44,615 nt of DNA, from NCBI RefSeq assembly GCF_016428755.1, contig NZ_JAELTI010000038.1, positions 1 to 44,615 of the forward strand, written 5' to 3'. A model generated the notes under the pieces. The model had not been told where the DNA came from. It did no database searches and saw only the letters and a program-made list of their open reading frames with translations. Made by a program: the position numbers and the translations under genes. Position 1 is the first letter of the stretch, and the number at the start of each line of letters is the position of its first letter. This DNA is from Allobosea sp. ASV33 (lineage in GTDB: Bacteria; Pseudomonadota; Alphaproteobacteria; Rhizobiales; Beijerinckiaceae). Shown here in pieces: positions 1 through 8,216 of the stretch.

Positions 1-2104
1 CGTCCTCAAGGCTGACGCGTCGGTGGCCTCCGGCCGGACGTTGAAGGCCATCGCGGCGGGCCGCGGGCGCTCGCCCAAGCCCTTCCTGCTGGCCGAACAG
101 GCCATCGACGCCGATGCGGTCTGGGACAGCAAGCAGGGCTTGGCGGCCCGGGAGCGCGCGGACAAGGCTGCGCCGACGAAGACCGCTCGCCGGTCCTCGA
201 CAGCTCGCGGCGCCTCCGCTGCGGCCGATCTGCCGGGCTTCGTCCCGCCGCAGCTCTGCCGGAGCGTCGAGCGGCCGCCGGCGGGCAGCGGCTGGATCCA
301 TGAGATCAAGTTCGACGGCTATCGCATCCAGGCGCGTGTTGCGGGCGGCAAGGTGACGCTGAAGACCCGCAAAGGCCTCGACTGGACGCAGCGCTTCGGG
401 GCCGTCGCCAAGGCTTTCGAGGGCTTGCCGGATTGCATCATCGATGGCGAGATCGTCGCGCTCGATGACCATGGCGCGCCCGATTTCGCCGCGCTCCAGG
501 CCGCGCTGTCCGAGGAGCAAACCGAAAACCTGGTCTTCTTCGCCTTTGACCTGCTTTTCCTCGACGGCGAGGATTGGCGCGAGCAGCCGCTGCTGTCCCG
601 CAAGGAGCGACTGGAGGCGCTGCTGCACGAGGCGGCCGATGGCGTCACCCTGCGCTATGTCGAGCATTTCGAGACCGGCGGCGAGGCCGTGCTGAAATCC
701 GCCTGCCGGCTCTCGCTCGAAGGCATCGTCTCGAAGCGGGGCGACGCGCCTTATATCTCCGGCCGCAGCGATAGCTGGAGCAAGGCTAAGTGCCGCGCCG
801 GCCACGAGGTCGTCATCGGCGGCTGGGCGACCACCGGGGGAAATTTCCGCTCGCTGCTCGTCGGCGTCCATCGCGGCCCGCATTTCATCTATATCGGCCG
901 GGTTGGCACCGGCTATGGCGCGGCCAAGGTCGGGAAGCTGCTGCCCCGCCTGAAGGAGCAGGAGGCCGAAGCCTCGCCCTTCACCGGCAAGGGCGCGCCG
1001 CAGCGCGCCGCAGGCGTCCATTGGGTCAAGCCCGTTCTCGTCGCCGAGATCCAATTCGCCGGCTGGACCGGCGACGGCATGGTCCGGCAGGCCGCCTTCA
1101 AGGGGTTGCGGGAGGACAAGCCTGCGGCAGAGGTCGAGACCGAATTGCCGACCCCGCCTGACGATGTCGCGCCGCCGAAGCCCACGCGGACTCGTGGCGG
1201 CCGGATCGATGTCCTGGGCGTGCCGCTGTCCAAGCCCGACAAGCCGCTCTGGCCGGATGCCGAAGATGGCAAGCCGGCTACCAAGCTCGACCTTGCCCGC
1301 TATTTCGAGGCCGTGGGGTCCTGGCTGCTGCCGCATATCAAGGGCCGGCCCTGCTCGCTGCTCCGGGCGCCCGACGGGATCGATGGTGAGGTCTTCTTTC
1401 AGCGCCATGCCGGCCTGGGCACATCGAGCCTGTTCGAGCTCGTGACGATATCCGGCGACAAGAAATCCTATCTCCAGATCGACCGGATCGAAGCGCTGAT
1501 AGCGACCGCGCAGATCGGCGGGATCGAATTGCATCCCTGGAACTGCCGGCCTGGCGAGCCGGAGGTGCCGGGGCGATTGGTCTTCGACCTCGATCCGGGA
1601 CCGGATGTTTCCTTCGACGCCGTGATCGCGGCCGCCAAGACGATGAAGGAGAGGCTGGACGCGCTCGGCCTCGTCAGCTTCTGCAAGACCACCGGCGGGA
1701 AGGGGCTCCATGTCGTGACGCCGCTGAAGAAACCCGGCCGCGGCGGCCCGGGCTGGGCGGAAGCCAAGGATTTCGCACGCAGCGTCTGCGCGGCGATCGC
1801 CGGGGACGAGCCCGAGCGCTATGTCGTCAACATGGCCAAGCGCCTGCGCAAGGGACGGATCTTCCTCGACTATCTCCGCAATGACCGCATGGCGACGGCG
1901 GTCTCGCCCTTGTCGCCGCGCGCAAGGCCCGGCGCGCATGTCTCGATGCCGCTGACCTGGCCGCAAGCGAAGGCGGGACTCGACCCGGCCCGCTACACCA
2001 TCCGCACGGTTCCGAAGCTCCTCACGGCGAGCAAGGCCTGGGCGGATTATGATGAATCCGAGCGGCCTCTAGCCGATGCGATCAGGAAGCTCGGCCGCTC
2101 CTGA
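1..2104 (+). CDS. ligD: Multifunctional DNA ligase D (partial, 5' end outside window)
   Basis: This is the ATP-dependent DNA ligase/polymerase of bacterial non-homologous end joining. It works with Ku to process and seal double-strand breaks. The frame is open from base 2, so the N-terminal part, probably the phosphoesterase domain, lies upstream; the GTG at 23 is internal. The ligase motif I KFDG has its catalytic Lys codon at 308-310. An OB-fold signature FKGLREDK follows near 1100. After a linker comes the archaeo-eukaryotic primase-like polymerase domain, with the DLD metal motif at 1586-1594, TTGGKGLH near 1690 and FLDYLRNDR near 1865. The order phosphoesterase?-ligase-polymerase matches the rhizobial and pseudomonad arrangement. 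ku1 follows on the same strand, but with its own promoter. The identification is secure; the true start is not visible. Confidence 0.95.
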   Translation, partial: VLKADASVASGRTLKAIAAGRGRSPKPFLLAEQAIDADAVWDSKQGLAARERADKAAPTKTARRSSTARGASAAADLPGFVPPQLCRSVERPPAGSGWIHEIKFDGYRIQARVAGGKVTLKTRKGLDWTQRFGAVAKAFEGLPDCIIDGEIVALDDHGAPDFAALQAALSEEQTENLVFFAFDLLFLDGEDWREQPLLSRKERLEALLHEAADGVTLRYVEHFETGGEAVLKSACRLSLEGIVSKRGDAPYISGRSDSWSKAKCRAGHEVVIGGWATTGGNFRSLLVGVHRGPHFIYIGRVGTGYGAAKVGKLLPRLKEQEAEASPFTGKGAPQRAAGVHWVKPVLVAEIQFAGWTGDGMVRQAAFKGLREDKPAAEVETELPTPPDDVAPPKPTRTRGGRIDVLGVPLSKPDKPLWPDAEDGKPATKLDLARYFEAVGSWLLPHIKGRPCSLLRAPDGIDGEVFFQRHAGLGTSSLFELVTISGDKKSYLQIDRIEALIATAQIGGIELHPWNCRPGEPEVPGRLVFDLDPGPDVSFDAVIAAAKTMKERLDALGLVSFCKTTGGKGLHVVTPLKKPGRGGPGWAEAKDFARSVCAAIAGDEPERYVVNMAKRLRKGRIFLDYLRNDRMATAVSPLSPRARPGAHVSMPLTWPQAKAGLDPARYTIRTVPKLLTASKAWADYDESERPLADAIRKLGRS

Positions 2105-2113
2105 CGGCTCGGC

Positions 2114-2138
2114 GGAACGCTTCGCACGACGATGCGTT
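2114..2138 (+). promoter_or_regulatory. EcfG-type general-stress promoter of ku1
   Basis: GGAAC at 2114-2118, a 16-base spacer and CGTT at 2135-2138 match the alphaproteobacterial EcfG (ECF15) consensus. It begins 10 bases after the ligD stop and ends 26 bases before the ku1 ATG at 2165. It therefore rules out the in-frame ATG at 2132, which falls inside the promoter. Confidence 0.75.
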
Positions 2139-2164
2139 TCGGGTGGGACCGGAGTGAAGTGCCC

Positions 2165-2950
2165 ATGGCCCAGCGGACGTTCTGGAAAGGCTATCTCAAG
2201 CTCTCGCTCGTGACCTGCCCGGTCGCGATGATGCCGGCGCGCTCGGAAAGCGAGAAGGTCCGCTTCCACACGCTGAACCGCAAGACCGGGCACCGCATCC
2301 AGAGCCGCTTCGTCGATGCCGTCACCGGCAAGCCTGTCGTCGATGCCGACGAGGTGAAGGGCTATCCCAAGGGCGACGACGATTACGTCATGCTGGAAGA
2401 TGACGAGCTCGACGCGGTCGCGCTGGAGAGCACGCGCACCATCGATATCGAGCTCTTCGCGCCGCGCTCCTCCGTCGGCTGGATCTGGTACGACACGCCG
2501 CATTATCTCGTGCCGGACGGCAAGATCGGCGACGAGGCCTTTTCCGTCATCCGCGAGGCGATGAAGGCGACCAAGACCGTCGGCATCTCCCGCGTCGTGC
2601 TCTACCGGCGCGAGCGGGCCGTGCTGCTGGAGCCGCGCGACAGGGGCATCGTGCTATGGACGCTGCGCTATGGCGACGAAGTCCGTGACGAGAAGGACTA
2701 CTTCGCCGAGATCAAGAAGGCCAAGCCAGAGCCCGACATGCGTGCGCTGATGGAAAAGCTTATCGCGTCGCGCACCAAGGACTGGTCCCCGGACCTCGCT
2801 CAGGACCCGGTCCAGGACGAGCTTCTGGATCTCATCAGGGCCAAGCAGAAGGGCCGTAAGCCGGCCAGGAAGCCCGCGCCGGTCGAGAGCGAGGGCAATG
2901 TCGTCAGCATCATGGATGCGCTCAAGCGAAGCCTCGCACCGCGGAAATAG
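2165..2950 (+). CDS. ku: Non-homologous end-joining protein Ku (ku1)
   Basis: Ku forms a homodimeric ring that threads onto broken DNA ends and recruits LigD. The protein of about 261 residues begins MAQRTFWKGYLKLSLVTCPV, the typical bacterial Ku N terminus. It keeps the family signature FHTLNRKTGHRI followed by VDAVTGKPV, and ends in a short basic tail (RKPARKPAP, SLAPRK) like those that bind DNA. I start it at 2165 because GGAG at 2151-2154 is well spaced and the upstream ATG at 2132 sits in the EcfG promoter. It lies 60 bases after ligD on the same strand and converges exactly on ku2: its stop ends at 2950 and the ku2 stop begins at 2951. Confidence 0.95.
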   Translation: MAQRTFWKGYLKLSLVTCPVAMMPARSESEKVRFHTLNRKTGHRIQSRFVDAVTGKPVVDADEVKGYPKGDDDYVMLEDDELDAVALESTRTIDIELFAPRSSVGWIWYDTPHYLVPDGKIGDEAFSVIREAMKATKTVGISRVVLYRRERAVLLEPRDRGIVLWTLRYGDEVRDEKDYFAEIKKAKPEPDMRALMEKLIASRTKDWSPDLAQDPVQDELLDLIRAKQKGRKPARKPAPVESEGNVVSIMDALKRSLAPRK

Positions 2951-3787
2951 TCAGCCGGCCTTGCGCCGCGGTTCGGCCTTGCCGGCCGCCTTGCGCTTTC
3001 CGGCCGGCTTGTCGCCGGATGTCGCGCTCTGCCGGAGGGCGTCGAGCAGGTTGACAACCTTTGCCGGCTCGGTGCGCTTTGCCGGCTTGATCTTCCGCCC
3101 CTCGATCTTTGCCTTGACCAGCTCCGCCAAGGCGCTCTCGTAGCGGTCGTCGAACGCCTTGGGGTCGAAGCGGCCGGCCTTGGTGCGGATGATGTGCTCG
3201 GCGAGCTCCAGCATCTCGCCCTCGATCTTCAGCTTCGGGATATCGTCGAAGGCGCTCTCCGCGGGGCGGACCTCGTAGTCGAAATTGAGGGTCGTCGCGA
3301 TCATGCCGGATTCGTGCGGCCGGATCAGGATCGAGCGCATCCGCCGGAAGATCGTCGCGCGCGCCAGGGCCGCGGTCTCACGGCTCGCCATGACGTCGCG
3401 GATCAGGCCGAAGGCCTCGGCGGCGACCGGCGTGCTCGGCGTCACGTAATAGGGCCGGTCGAAGAAGAGATCGTCAATCTCGTCGCAAGGCAGGAAGGTC
3501 GAGACGTCGAGGACCTTGTCGCTCTCCGGCGTGACATCGGCGATCTCCTCGGGCTCCAGCACGATGTAATCGCCGTCGCCGCGGTCATAGCCTTTGACCT
3601 GGTCGTCCTTCTCGACCGGTTTGCCGGTGACCTCGTCGACGAACTGGCGGTGGACGCGGTTGCCGGTCTTGCGGTTCAGCGTATGGAACGAGATGCGTTC
3701 GCTGGTCGAGGCGGCCGCGTAGAGCGCGACCGGGCATGTGACCTCGGCGATTTTGAAGACGCCCTTCCAGATCGCGCGCGGCGCCAT
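2951..3787 (-). CDS. ku: Non-homologous end-joining protein Ku (ku2)
   Basis: This is a second Ku, about 278 residues, starting MAPRAIWKGVFKIAEVTCPV and carrying FHTLNRKTGNRVHRQFVDE. It is clearly a paralogue of ku1 but diverged through most of the core. Its lysine/arginine-rich tail (KPAGKRKAAGKAEPRRKAG) is longer and more basic, suggesting different DNA-end or LigD contacts. The reading frame stays open upstream, but the ATG at 3787 has a strong AGGGGA ribosome site and gives the usual Ku N terminus. An EcfG-type promoter lies 39 bases upstream. Rhizobia commonly carry several ku genes, and heterodimers are possible but not shown here. It is convergent with ku1 with no spacer. Confidence 0.94.
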   Translation of the reverse strand: MAPRAIWKGVFKIAEVTCPVALYAAASTSERISFHTLNRKTGNRVHRQFVDEVTGKPVEKDDQVKGYDRGDGDYIVLEPEEIADVTPESDKVLDVSTFLPCDEIDDLFFDRPYYVTPSTPVAAEAFGLIRDVMASRETAALARATIFRRMRSILIRPHESGMIATTLNFDYEVRPAESAFDDIPKLKIEGEMLELAEHIIRTKAGRFDPKAFDDRYESALAELVKAKIEGRKIKPAKRTEPAKVVNLLDALRQSATSGDKPAGKRKAAGKAEPRRKAG

Positions 3788-3826
3788 GGTCGTTCCCCTG
3801 ACTGTGCATCCTCGACGTCGGGGATC

Positions 3827-3852
3827 AACGAAGGACAGCGTGCGATCGTTCC
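3827..3852 (-). promoter_or_regulatory. EcfG-type general-stress promoter of ku2
   Basis: On the minus strand, GGAAC (3852-3848), a 17-base spacer and CGTT (3830-3827) match the EcfG consensus. The -10 element is 39 bases upstream of the ku2 ATG at 3787. Confidence 0.75.
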
Positions 3853-4054
3853 CGCGACGAAGCCGCCGGTTTCGTGCCTGGTTGTCCCGTGCCGCCATTC
3901 GGGGGAGCATCTGGCCGGACACGGAGCTGGAATCGTCGCTCGCCGGGAGCAGAAGCACGGTGGGATCCCGAGCCATCGGACGACGCGTGAAGCCGAGCAT
4001 CGCGCCGGCGCTGGGAGCGCTTCGACGATATCGCGGTCCCTACCGCCGGGGCCA

Positions 4055-4082
4055 TTTTCAAACCGGACAGTTGTCATATGAT
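4055..4082 (+). promoter_or_regulatory. Possible housekeeping-type promoter of the 71-residue gene
   Basis: TTTTCA (4055-4060), a 16-base spacer and TATGAT (4077-4082) resemble sigma-70 elements, 37 bases before the chosen ATG at 4120. The rest of 3853-4050, between ku2 and this promoter, shows no gene or clear structure. Confidence 0.35.
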
Positions 4083-4119
4083 GGCGCATGCATCGATGAG
4101 CCCCGGTAGGTTTGTCCCC

Positions 4120-4335
4120 ATGCCCTTCTCGTCGCTCCAGAACCCCGTAGATCTCGCCCGTGCCCAAGCCGCGCTGGATGAAGTCTGGGCGCAGGTCAAG
4201 CCACTGATCGATGAGCCGGATCGTGAACGCGAGCGTACTCGCCTTTCCTATATCGTGGCGTCCCTGGTGAAGCTGGCGCTCGATGAGGAGGATCTGGTCG
4301 ATCGTGCTTTGCGGCAATATCGGGCGCGTCGATAG
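4120..4335 (+). CDS. Small hypothetical protein in the stress/repair island
   Basis: This encodes a 71-residue acidic and basic helical protein starting MPFSSLQNPVDLARAQAALD. It appears fully alpha-helical (LARAQAALDEVW, ERTRLSYIVASLVKLALDEE), with no signal peptide, membrane segment or cysteines. I do not recognise a family. The start is 4120 because GGTAGG at 4105-4110 is well placed; the earlier in-frame ATGs at 4078 and 4096 overlap or crowd the likely -10 element. It is followed closely by the EcfG promoter of the ClpP-like gene. The length, helicity and context suggest a small regulatory or adaptor protein, but that is only inference. Confidence 0.6.
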   Translation: MPFSSLQNPVDLARAQAALDEVWAQVKPLIDEPDRERERTRLSYIVASLVKLALDEEDLVDRALRQYRARR

Positions 4336-4347
4336 CCCGCTGGACGG

Positions 4348-4372
4348 GGAACCAAGCACCCGGGCCCGCGTT
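4348..4372 (+). promoter_or_regulatory. EcfG-type general-stress promoter of the ClpP-like gene
   Basis: GGAAC (4348-4352), a 16-base spacer and CGTT (4369-4372) match the EcfG consensus exactly. The -10 element is 38 bases before the ATG at 4411 of the ClpP-like gene. Confidence 0.75.
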
Positions 4373-4410
4373 CAGCCGCGAACATCCCCTTTGCCATTGC
4401 TGGACCAAGC

Positions 4411-5019
4411 ATGAATTCGCACGCTATCGAGGTCAACGATGTCTCGAATGACCTTTTTCGCCCTCTGCAACCAAACGACTTCCTGAACCCCCCGATTTTG
4501 CTGGCGGGGGTCGTGGACCATATGATGTATGCCTTTTTTCGGGACCGCCTCATGAGCGCGCCACCCGAGGGCATCATCGTCATCGAGCTGAGCACGCTCG
4601 GAGGCGACCCCGAGGTCGCCCGCATGATGGGAGAGGATGTCCGCTTCCATAGCGAGCAGGAGCCGGGACGACGGTTCGTCTTTCTCGGCAAGACCGCGAT
4701 CTACTCTGCCGGCGCCACCTTCATGAGCTTCTTTGCCCGCCCGAACCGCTATCTCACGCGCGGCACGAGGCTGATGGTGCATGAGCGCAAGATCCAGACG
4801 AACATCACCCTGGATGGCCCGTTGACGATGTGCATCGCCAATCTCAAGGCGAAGCTGAACGAGATCGAGCATTCGATCCAGATTCAGAACGAGGGGTTTC
4901 AGAACCTGATCTCCGGATCGTCGGTGACGATGGACCAGGTGCTCAAACTCGCACCCGAGAACTGGTATATCGAAGCCAACGAAGCCAAAAACCTCGGCCT
5001 CATCGAGGGTGTCATCTAA
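4411..5019 (+). CDS. ClpP-like serine protease (peptidase S14 family)
   Basis: This 202-residue protein has the ClpP/crotonase fold. STLGGDPEVARMM at residues 61-73 corresponds to the ClpP oxyanion region. The nucleophile is probably Ser99 in AIYSAGATF, and the catalytic His is probably His124 in LMVHERK. The C-terminal ENWYIEANEAKNLGLIEG aligns with the ClpP segment that carries the catalytic Asp. By eye that position is Asn184, giving a Ser-His-Asn arrangement like some atypical ClpP proteins. It has no signal peptide, so it should be cytoplasmic. No Clp ATPase gene is nearby, so it must either borrow a chaperone or act alone. The EcfG promoter puts it in the general stress response together with both ku genes. 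It is not the housekeeping clpP, which normally pairs with clpX. Confidence 0.8.
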   Translation: MNSHAIEVNDVSNDLFRPLQPNDFLNPPILLAGVVDHMMYAFFRDRLMSAPPEGIIVIELSTLGGDPEVARMMGEDVRFHSEQEPGRRFVFLGKTAIYSAGATFMSFFARPNRYLTRGTRLMVHERKIQTNITLDGPLTMCIANLKAKLNEIEHSIQIQNEGFQNLISGSSVTMDQVLKLAPENWYIEANEAKNLGLIEGVI

Positions 5020-5025
5020 CAACGC

Positions 5026-5301
5026 TCACTTTGGGGAAGCGGGTCCGTAGCTTTCCAACGGCGGCAGAAGCTCGGCGCCGACCCGCAGCGCTGCGGACAA
5101 CAGGCTCGCCGGGACGATGACGTCGCTATCTAGGCACCATCTCACGTAAGTCACCGATCTGTTGGCTGCGCTCGCGAGCTGGGCTTCCACGTCATCGGCC
5201 GACAAGAAATGGCACAAAGCCTTGCTCATCTGCCGCCCGGTTGGAGGGCGAGAGCGCCATTGCCTGATCAATACGCCATGATCGGGTGTTGAGTGAAACA
5301 T
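5026..5301 (-). CDS. Hypothetical protein, possibly real
   Basis: This is a possible 91-residue protein starting MFHSTPDHGVLIRQWRSRPP, with an N-terminal basic part and a helical C-terminal part (SADDVEAQLASAANRSVTYV, PASLLSAALRVGAELLPPL). I do not recognise a family. Support comes from GGGAG placed 7 bases before the ATG, a near-consensus EcfG promoter 33 bases upstream, and the fact that it fills the gap between convergent and divergent neighbours without overlap. An internal start at the second Met (MSKALCHFLS) would also be possible. Against it, the composition of the first 30 residues is arginine- and proline-rich like a spurious frame. Confidence 0.4.
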   Translation of the reverse strand: MFHSTPDHGVLIRQWRSRPPTGRQMSKALCHFLSADDVEAQLASAANRSVTYVRWCLDSDVIVPASLLSAALRVGAELLPPLESYGPASPK

Positions 5302-5334
5302 TGGAACGCTCCCGACGTGACCCGCAAAACGGAT

Positions 5335-5359
5335 AACGCGGACGAGGGCGGAAGGTTTC
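5335..5359 (-). promoter_or_regulatory. Near-consensus EcfG promoter (GAAAC-N16-CGTT)
   Basis: On the minus strand GAAAC (5359-5355), 16 bases and CGTT (5338-5335) match EcfG except for one base of the -35 element. It is 33 bases upstream of the possible gene starting at 5301. Confidence 0.3.
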
Positions 5360-5472
5360 TTTCCTCGTCGGCCGCACCGTCCCGCCATTTCCCGATGGCC
5401 GGGCCGGCGTTTTTGCGCCTTGGAGCCTGCCCGCGCCTGTGATTACCTCGGCGGCAGCCATGGGGAGAACGG

Positions 5473-6972
5473 ATGCCGCGTCGCATCGCATTCGGCGGAT
5501 TTCTGCACGAAACCAATACGTTCGCGCCGAGCAAGGCCGGGATGGAAGCGTTCCTGCAAGGTGGCGGCTGGCCGCCGCTGGCGCGCGGCGAGGCGATCCA
5601 TGCGGCCGTGAAGGACGTCAATGTCGGCGCTGCCGGCTTCGTCGAGAACGCTCGTAGCCGGGATTGGGAGATCGTGCCGACGCTCTGGTGCGCTGCGAGC
5701 CCCTCCGCCCATGTCACGGCCGAGGCCTTCGAGGCGCTTGCCGATGAGCTGGTCGCGCGCATCGCCGCGGCGCTGCCGCTGGACGGCGTCTATCTCGATC
5801 TCCACGGCGCCATGGTCGCCGAGAACCATGACGATGGCGAAGGCGAATTGCTGCGACGGGTGCGCGCCGCGATCGGGCCGGATGTGCCGCTCGTTGCCAG
5901 CCTCGACCTGCATGGTAATGTCACGCCATCGATGATGGCGATGGCCGATGCGCTCGTCGCCTACCGCACCTATCCGCATGTCGACATGGCGCTGACCGGT
6001 AGCCGCGCGACCGACATATTGGCTGAGCTGATCGAGACGCGCGCCCGCCCGGCCAAGGCCTTCCGGCAGGTGCCCTATCTCATTCCCATCGCCTGGCAGG
6101 CGACCGCGATGGAGCCGTGCCGCACCATCTATGCCGATCTCTCCGCGCTCGAAGGCCCGGCGGTGCCGACGCTGTCCTTCCTGCCCGGTTTCCCGGCGGC
6201 GGATTTCCCCGATTGCGGCGCGACGGTGCTCGCCTATGGCGCGACGCAGGCCGATGCCGACGAGGCGGCCGATGCGGTCCTTGCCCGCGTCACGGCCAGC
6301 GAGGCCGCCTTCAAGGGCCGGGTCTTCTCGCCCGAGGAGGGTGTGGCGGAAGCGATGCGGCTCGCCGGAACCGCGACGAAGCCCATCGTCATTTCCGACA
6401 CGCAGGACAATCCCGGCGCCGGCGGCGATTCCGACACGATGGGCATGGCCCATGCCCTGGTGCAGGGCGGCGCCAGGCGCGCCGCGATCGGTGTCATCGT
6501 CGACCCCGCTGCTGCTGCGGTTGCCCATGTCGCGGGCGAGGGCGCGACCATCGCGCTGTCGCTGGGCGCGAAATCCGGCATCCCCGGCGACCGGCCGCTG
6601 ACCGGCGAATTTCTGGTCGAGAAGCTGTCGGACGGCCGCTTCGTCGCGCCGGGCCCCTTCTACGGGGGATCGCGGATCAATCTCGGGCCGAGCGCCTGCC
6701 TGCGTATCGGCGATGTCCGCATCGTCCTCGGCTCGCGCAAGGCGCAGATGGCCGATCAGGCGATGTATCGTCAGGTCGGCATCGAGCCGACCGAGCAGGC
6801 CATCCTCGTCAACAAGAGCTCGGTGCATTTCCGCGCCGATTTCGAGCCGATCGCGGCTGCGATCCTCGTCTGTGCCGCGCCGGGGCCGATGCCGGTCGAT
6901 CCTGCCGCCTTGCCCTGGCGCAGGCTGCGGCCGGGCCTGCGGACCTCGCCGCTCGGCCAGCCTTTCGCCTGA
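5473..6972 (+). CDS. M81 family metallopeptidase (MlrC-like)
   Basis: A 499-residue protein of the MlrC family, the zinc peptidase that completes microcystin breakdown and whose other members are mostly uncharacterised. The N terminus RIAFGGFLHETNTFAP is the family hallmark. The zinc site is visible as SLDLHGNVT followed by YPHVDMALTG, and a related YLDLHGAMV lies before it. The C-terminal MlrC_C domain contains ISDTQDNPGAGGDSDTMGM and VHFRADFEP. It has no signal peptide, so it should act in the cytoplasm. GGGGAG at 5462-5467 precedes the ATG. It is followed 23 bases later by an M20 amidohydrolase, suggesting stepwise hydrolysis of a small peptide or amide. A second, divergent M81 gene converges on this pair. 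The substrate is unknown. Confidence 0.9.
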   Translation: MPRRIAFGGFLHETNTFAPSKAGMEAFLQGGGWPPLARGEAIHAAVKDVNVGAAGFVENARSRDWEIVPTLWCAASPSAHVTAEAFEALADELVARIAAALPLDGVYLDLHGAMVAENHDDGEGELLRRVRAAIGPDVPLVASLDLHGNVTPSMMAMADALVAYRTYPHVDMALTGSRATDILAELIETRARPAKAFRQVPYLIPIAWQATAMEPCRTIYADLSALEGPAVPTLSFLPGFPAADFPDCGATVLAYGATQADADEAADAVLARVTASEAAFKGRVFSPEEGVAEAMRLAGTATKPIVISDTQDNPGAGGDSDTMGMAHALVQGGARRAAIGVIVDPAAAAVAHVAGEGATIALSLGAKSGIPGDRPLTGEFLVEKLSDGRFVAPGPFYGGSRINLGPSACLRIGDVRIVLGSRKAQMADQAMYRQVGIEPTEQAILVNKSSVHFRADFEPIAAAILVCAAPGPMPVDPAALPWRRLRPGLRTSPLGQPFA

Positions 6973-6995
6973 ACCATCCGATATCTGGAGCCGCC

Positions 6996-8156
6996 ATGCC
7001 CGTTCTGCCTGAGATCCAGTCCTTCACGGACGAACTCGTCGCCATCCGTCGCGATCTCCATGCCCATCCCGAGATCGGCTTCGAGGAGGTCAGGACCTCC
7101 AATATCGTCGCGGAGAAGCTCGCCGCCTGGGGCATCGAGGTCCATCGCGGCATCGGCAAGACCGGGCTGGTCGGCATTCTCCACGGCACCGGCGGGCCCG
7201 GCCGGCGCATCGGCCTGCGGGCCGACATGGACGCATTGCCGATCCAGGAGATCACCAACCTGCCCTGGCGCTCGACCGTTGCCGGCAAGATGCATGCCTG
7301 CGGCCATGACGGGCACACCACCATGCTGCTCGGCGCCGCCCGCTATCTCTCGGAGAATCGCGGCTTCAAGGGCACGGCGGTCTTCGTCTTCCAGCCGGCC
7401 GAGGAAGGGCTTGGCGGGGCGCGCAGCATGATCGCCGAGAAGCTGTTCGAGCGTTTCCCCTGCGACGAGATCTACGGGCTGCACAACTCCCCCGATCTCG
7501 ATCCCGGCCAGATCTCGATCTTCCCGGGACCTGCCATGGCCGGCGCCGATTTCTTCGACATCAAGATCACCGGCCGCGGCAGCCATGGCGCGATGCCGCA
7601 TATGGGGCGCGACCCGATCGTGGTGGCGATGAGCCTCGCCAATGCGCTGCAGACCATCGTCAGCCGCAATGCCGATCCGCGCGAGGCCGCCGTGCTCTCG
7701 ATCACGCAGATCCATGCCGGCTCGGCCTATAACGTCATTCCCGAGGAGGCGGTGCTCGCCGGCACGATCCGCACCTTCTCGCCGGAGATCGGCGCGCTCG
7801 TACGCGACCGCATGCGCGAGATCGCGGCCGGCACGGCGGCAAGCTTCGGCGTCACCATCGAGGTCGACATCCGCAACATCTTCAACGTGCTGGTCAATCA
7901 CGAGGCCCAGACCGACGCCGTTGTCGCCGTCGCCGCCGAGATCGTTGGCAGCGAGGGCGTGCTGACCGATGGCAAGCCATTGATGGGCAGCGAGGATTTC
8001 GCCGACATGCTGCGCGTCGTGCCCGGCGCCTATGCGTGGGTCGGGCATGCCGGCACGGTACCGGTGCACAATCCAGCCTATGTCCTCGATGACGGCATCC
8101 TGCCGGTCGGCGCGAGCCTGTTGGCCCGGCTCGTCGAAACCCGCGCGGCTGCCTGA
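6996..8156 (+). CDS. M20 family amidohydrolase (hippurate hydrolase-like)
   Basis: A 386-residue dinuclear zinc aminoacylase/carboxypeptidase of the M20D group that cleaves N-acyl amino acids or related amides. Metal and catalytic motifs are LRADMDALPI, KMHACGHDGHTTML, FQPAEEGLGGA, IYGLHN and LMGSEDFADML, in the usual order. A dimerisation (lid) domain lies between about residues 180 and 290. CTGGAG at 6985-6990 precedes the ATG. It sits 23 bases after the M81 peptidase gene and is very likely cotranscribed. HipO, AmaB and IAA-amino acid hydrolase homologues look alike, so the substrate cannot be assigned. The product is probably cytoplasmic, since no signal peptide is visible. Confidence 0.92.
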   Translation: MPVLPEIQSFTDELVAIRRDLHAHPEIGFEEVRTSNIVAEKLAAWGIEVHRGIGKTGLVGILHGTGGPGRRIGLRADMDALPIQEITNLPWRSTVAGKMHACGHDGHTTMLLGAARYLSENRGFKGTAVFVFQPAEEGLGGARSMIAEKLFERFPCDEIYGLHNSPDLDPGQISIFPGPAMAGADFFDIKITGRGSHGAMPHMGRDPIVVAMSLANALQTIVSRNADPREAAVLSITQIHAGSAYNVIPEEAVLAGTIRTFSPEIGALVRDRMREIAAGTAASFGVTIEVDIRNIFNVLVNHEAQTDAVVAVAAEIVGSEGVLTDGKPLMGSEDFADMLRVVPGAYAWVGHAGTVPVHNPAYVLDDGILPVGASLLARLVETRAAA

Positions 8157-8216
8157 AAACGACCGCTGACGGCGCAACCTTCAGGCTGAGTCGGGTTTCC
8201 CGGCCAGTCTGTCGGT

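Noticed and set aside
2132..2164. Longer start of ku1 at the ATG at 2132
   Set aside because: It falls inside the EcfG promoter, adds non-Ku residues and lacks a well-placed ribosome site.
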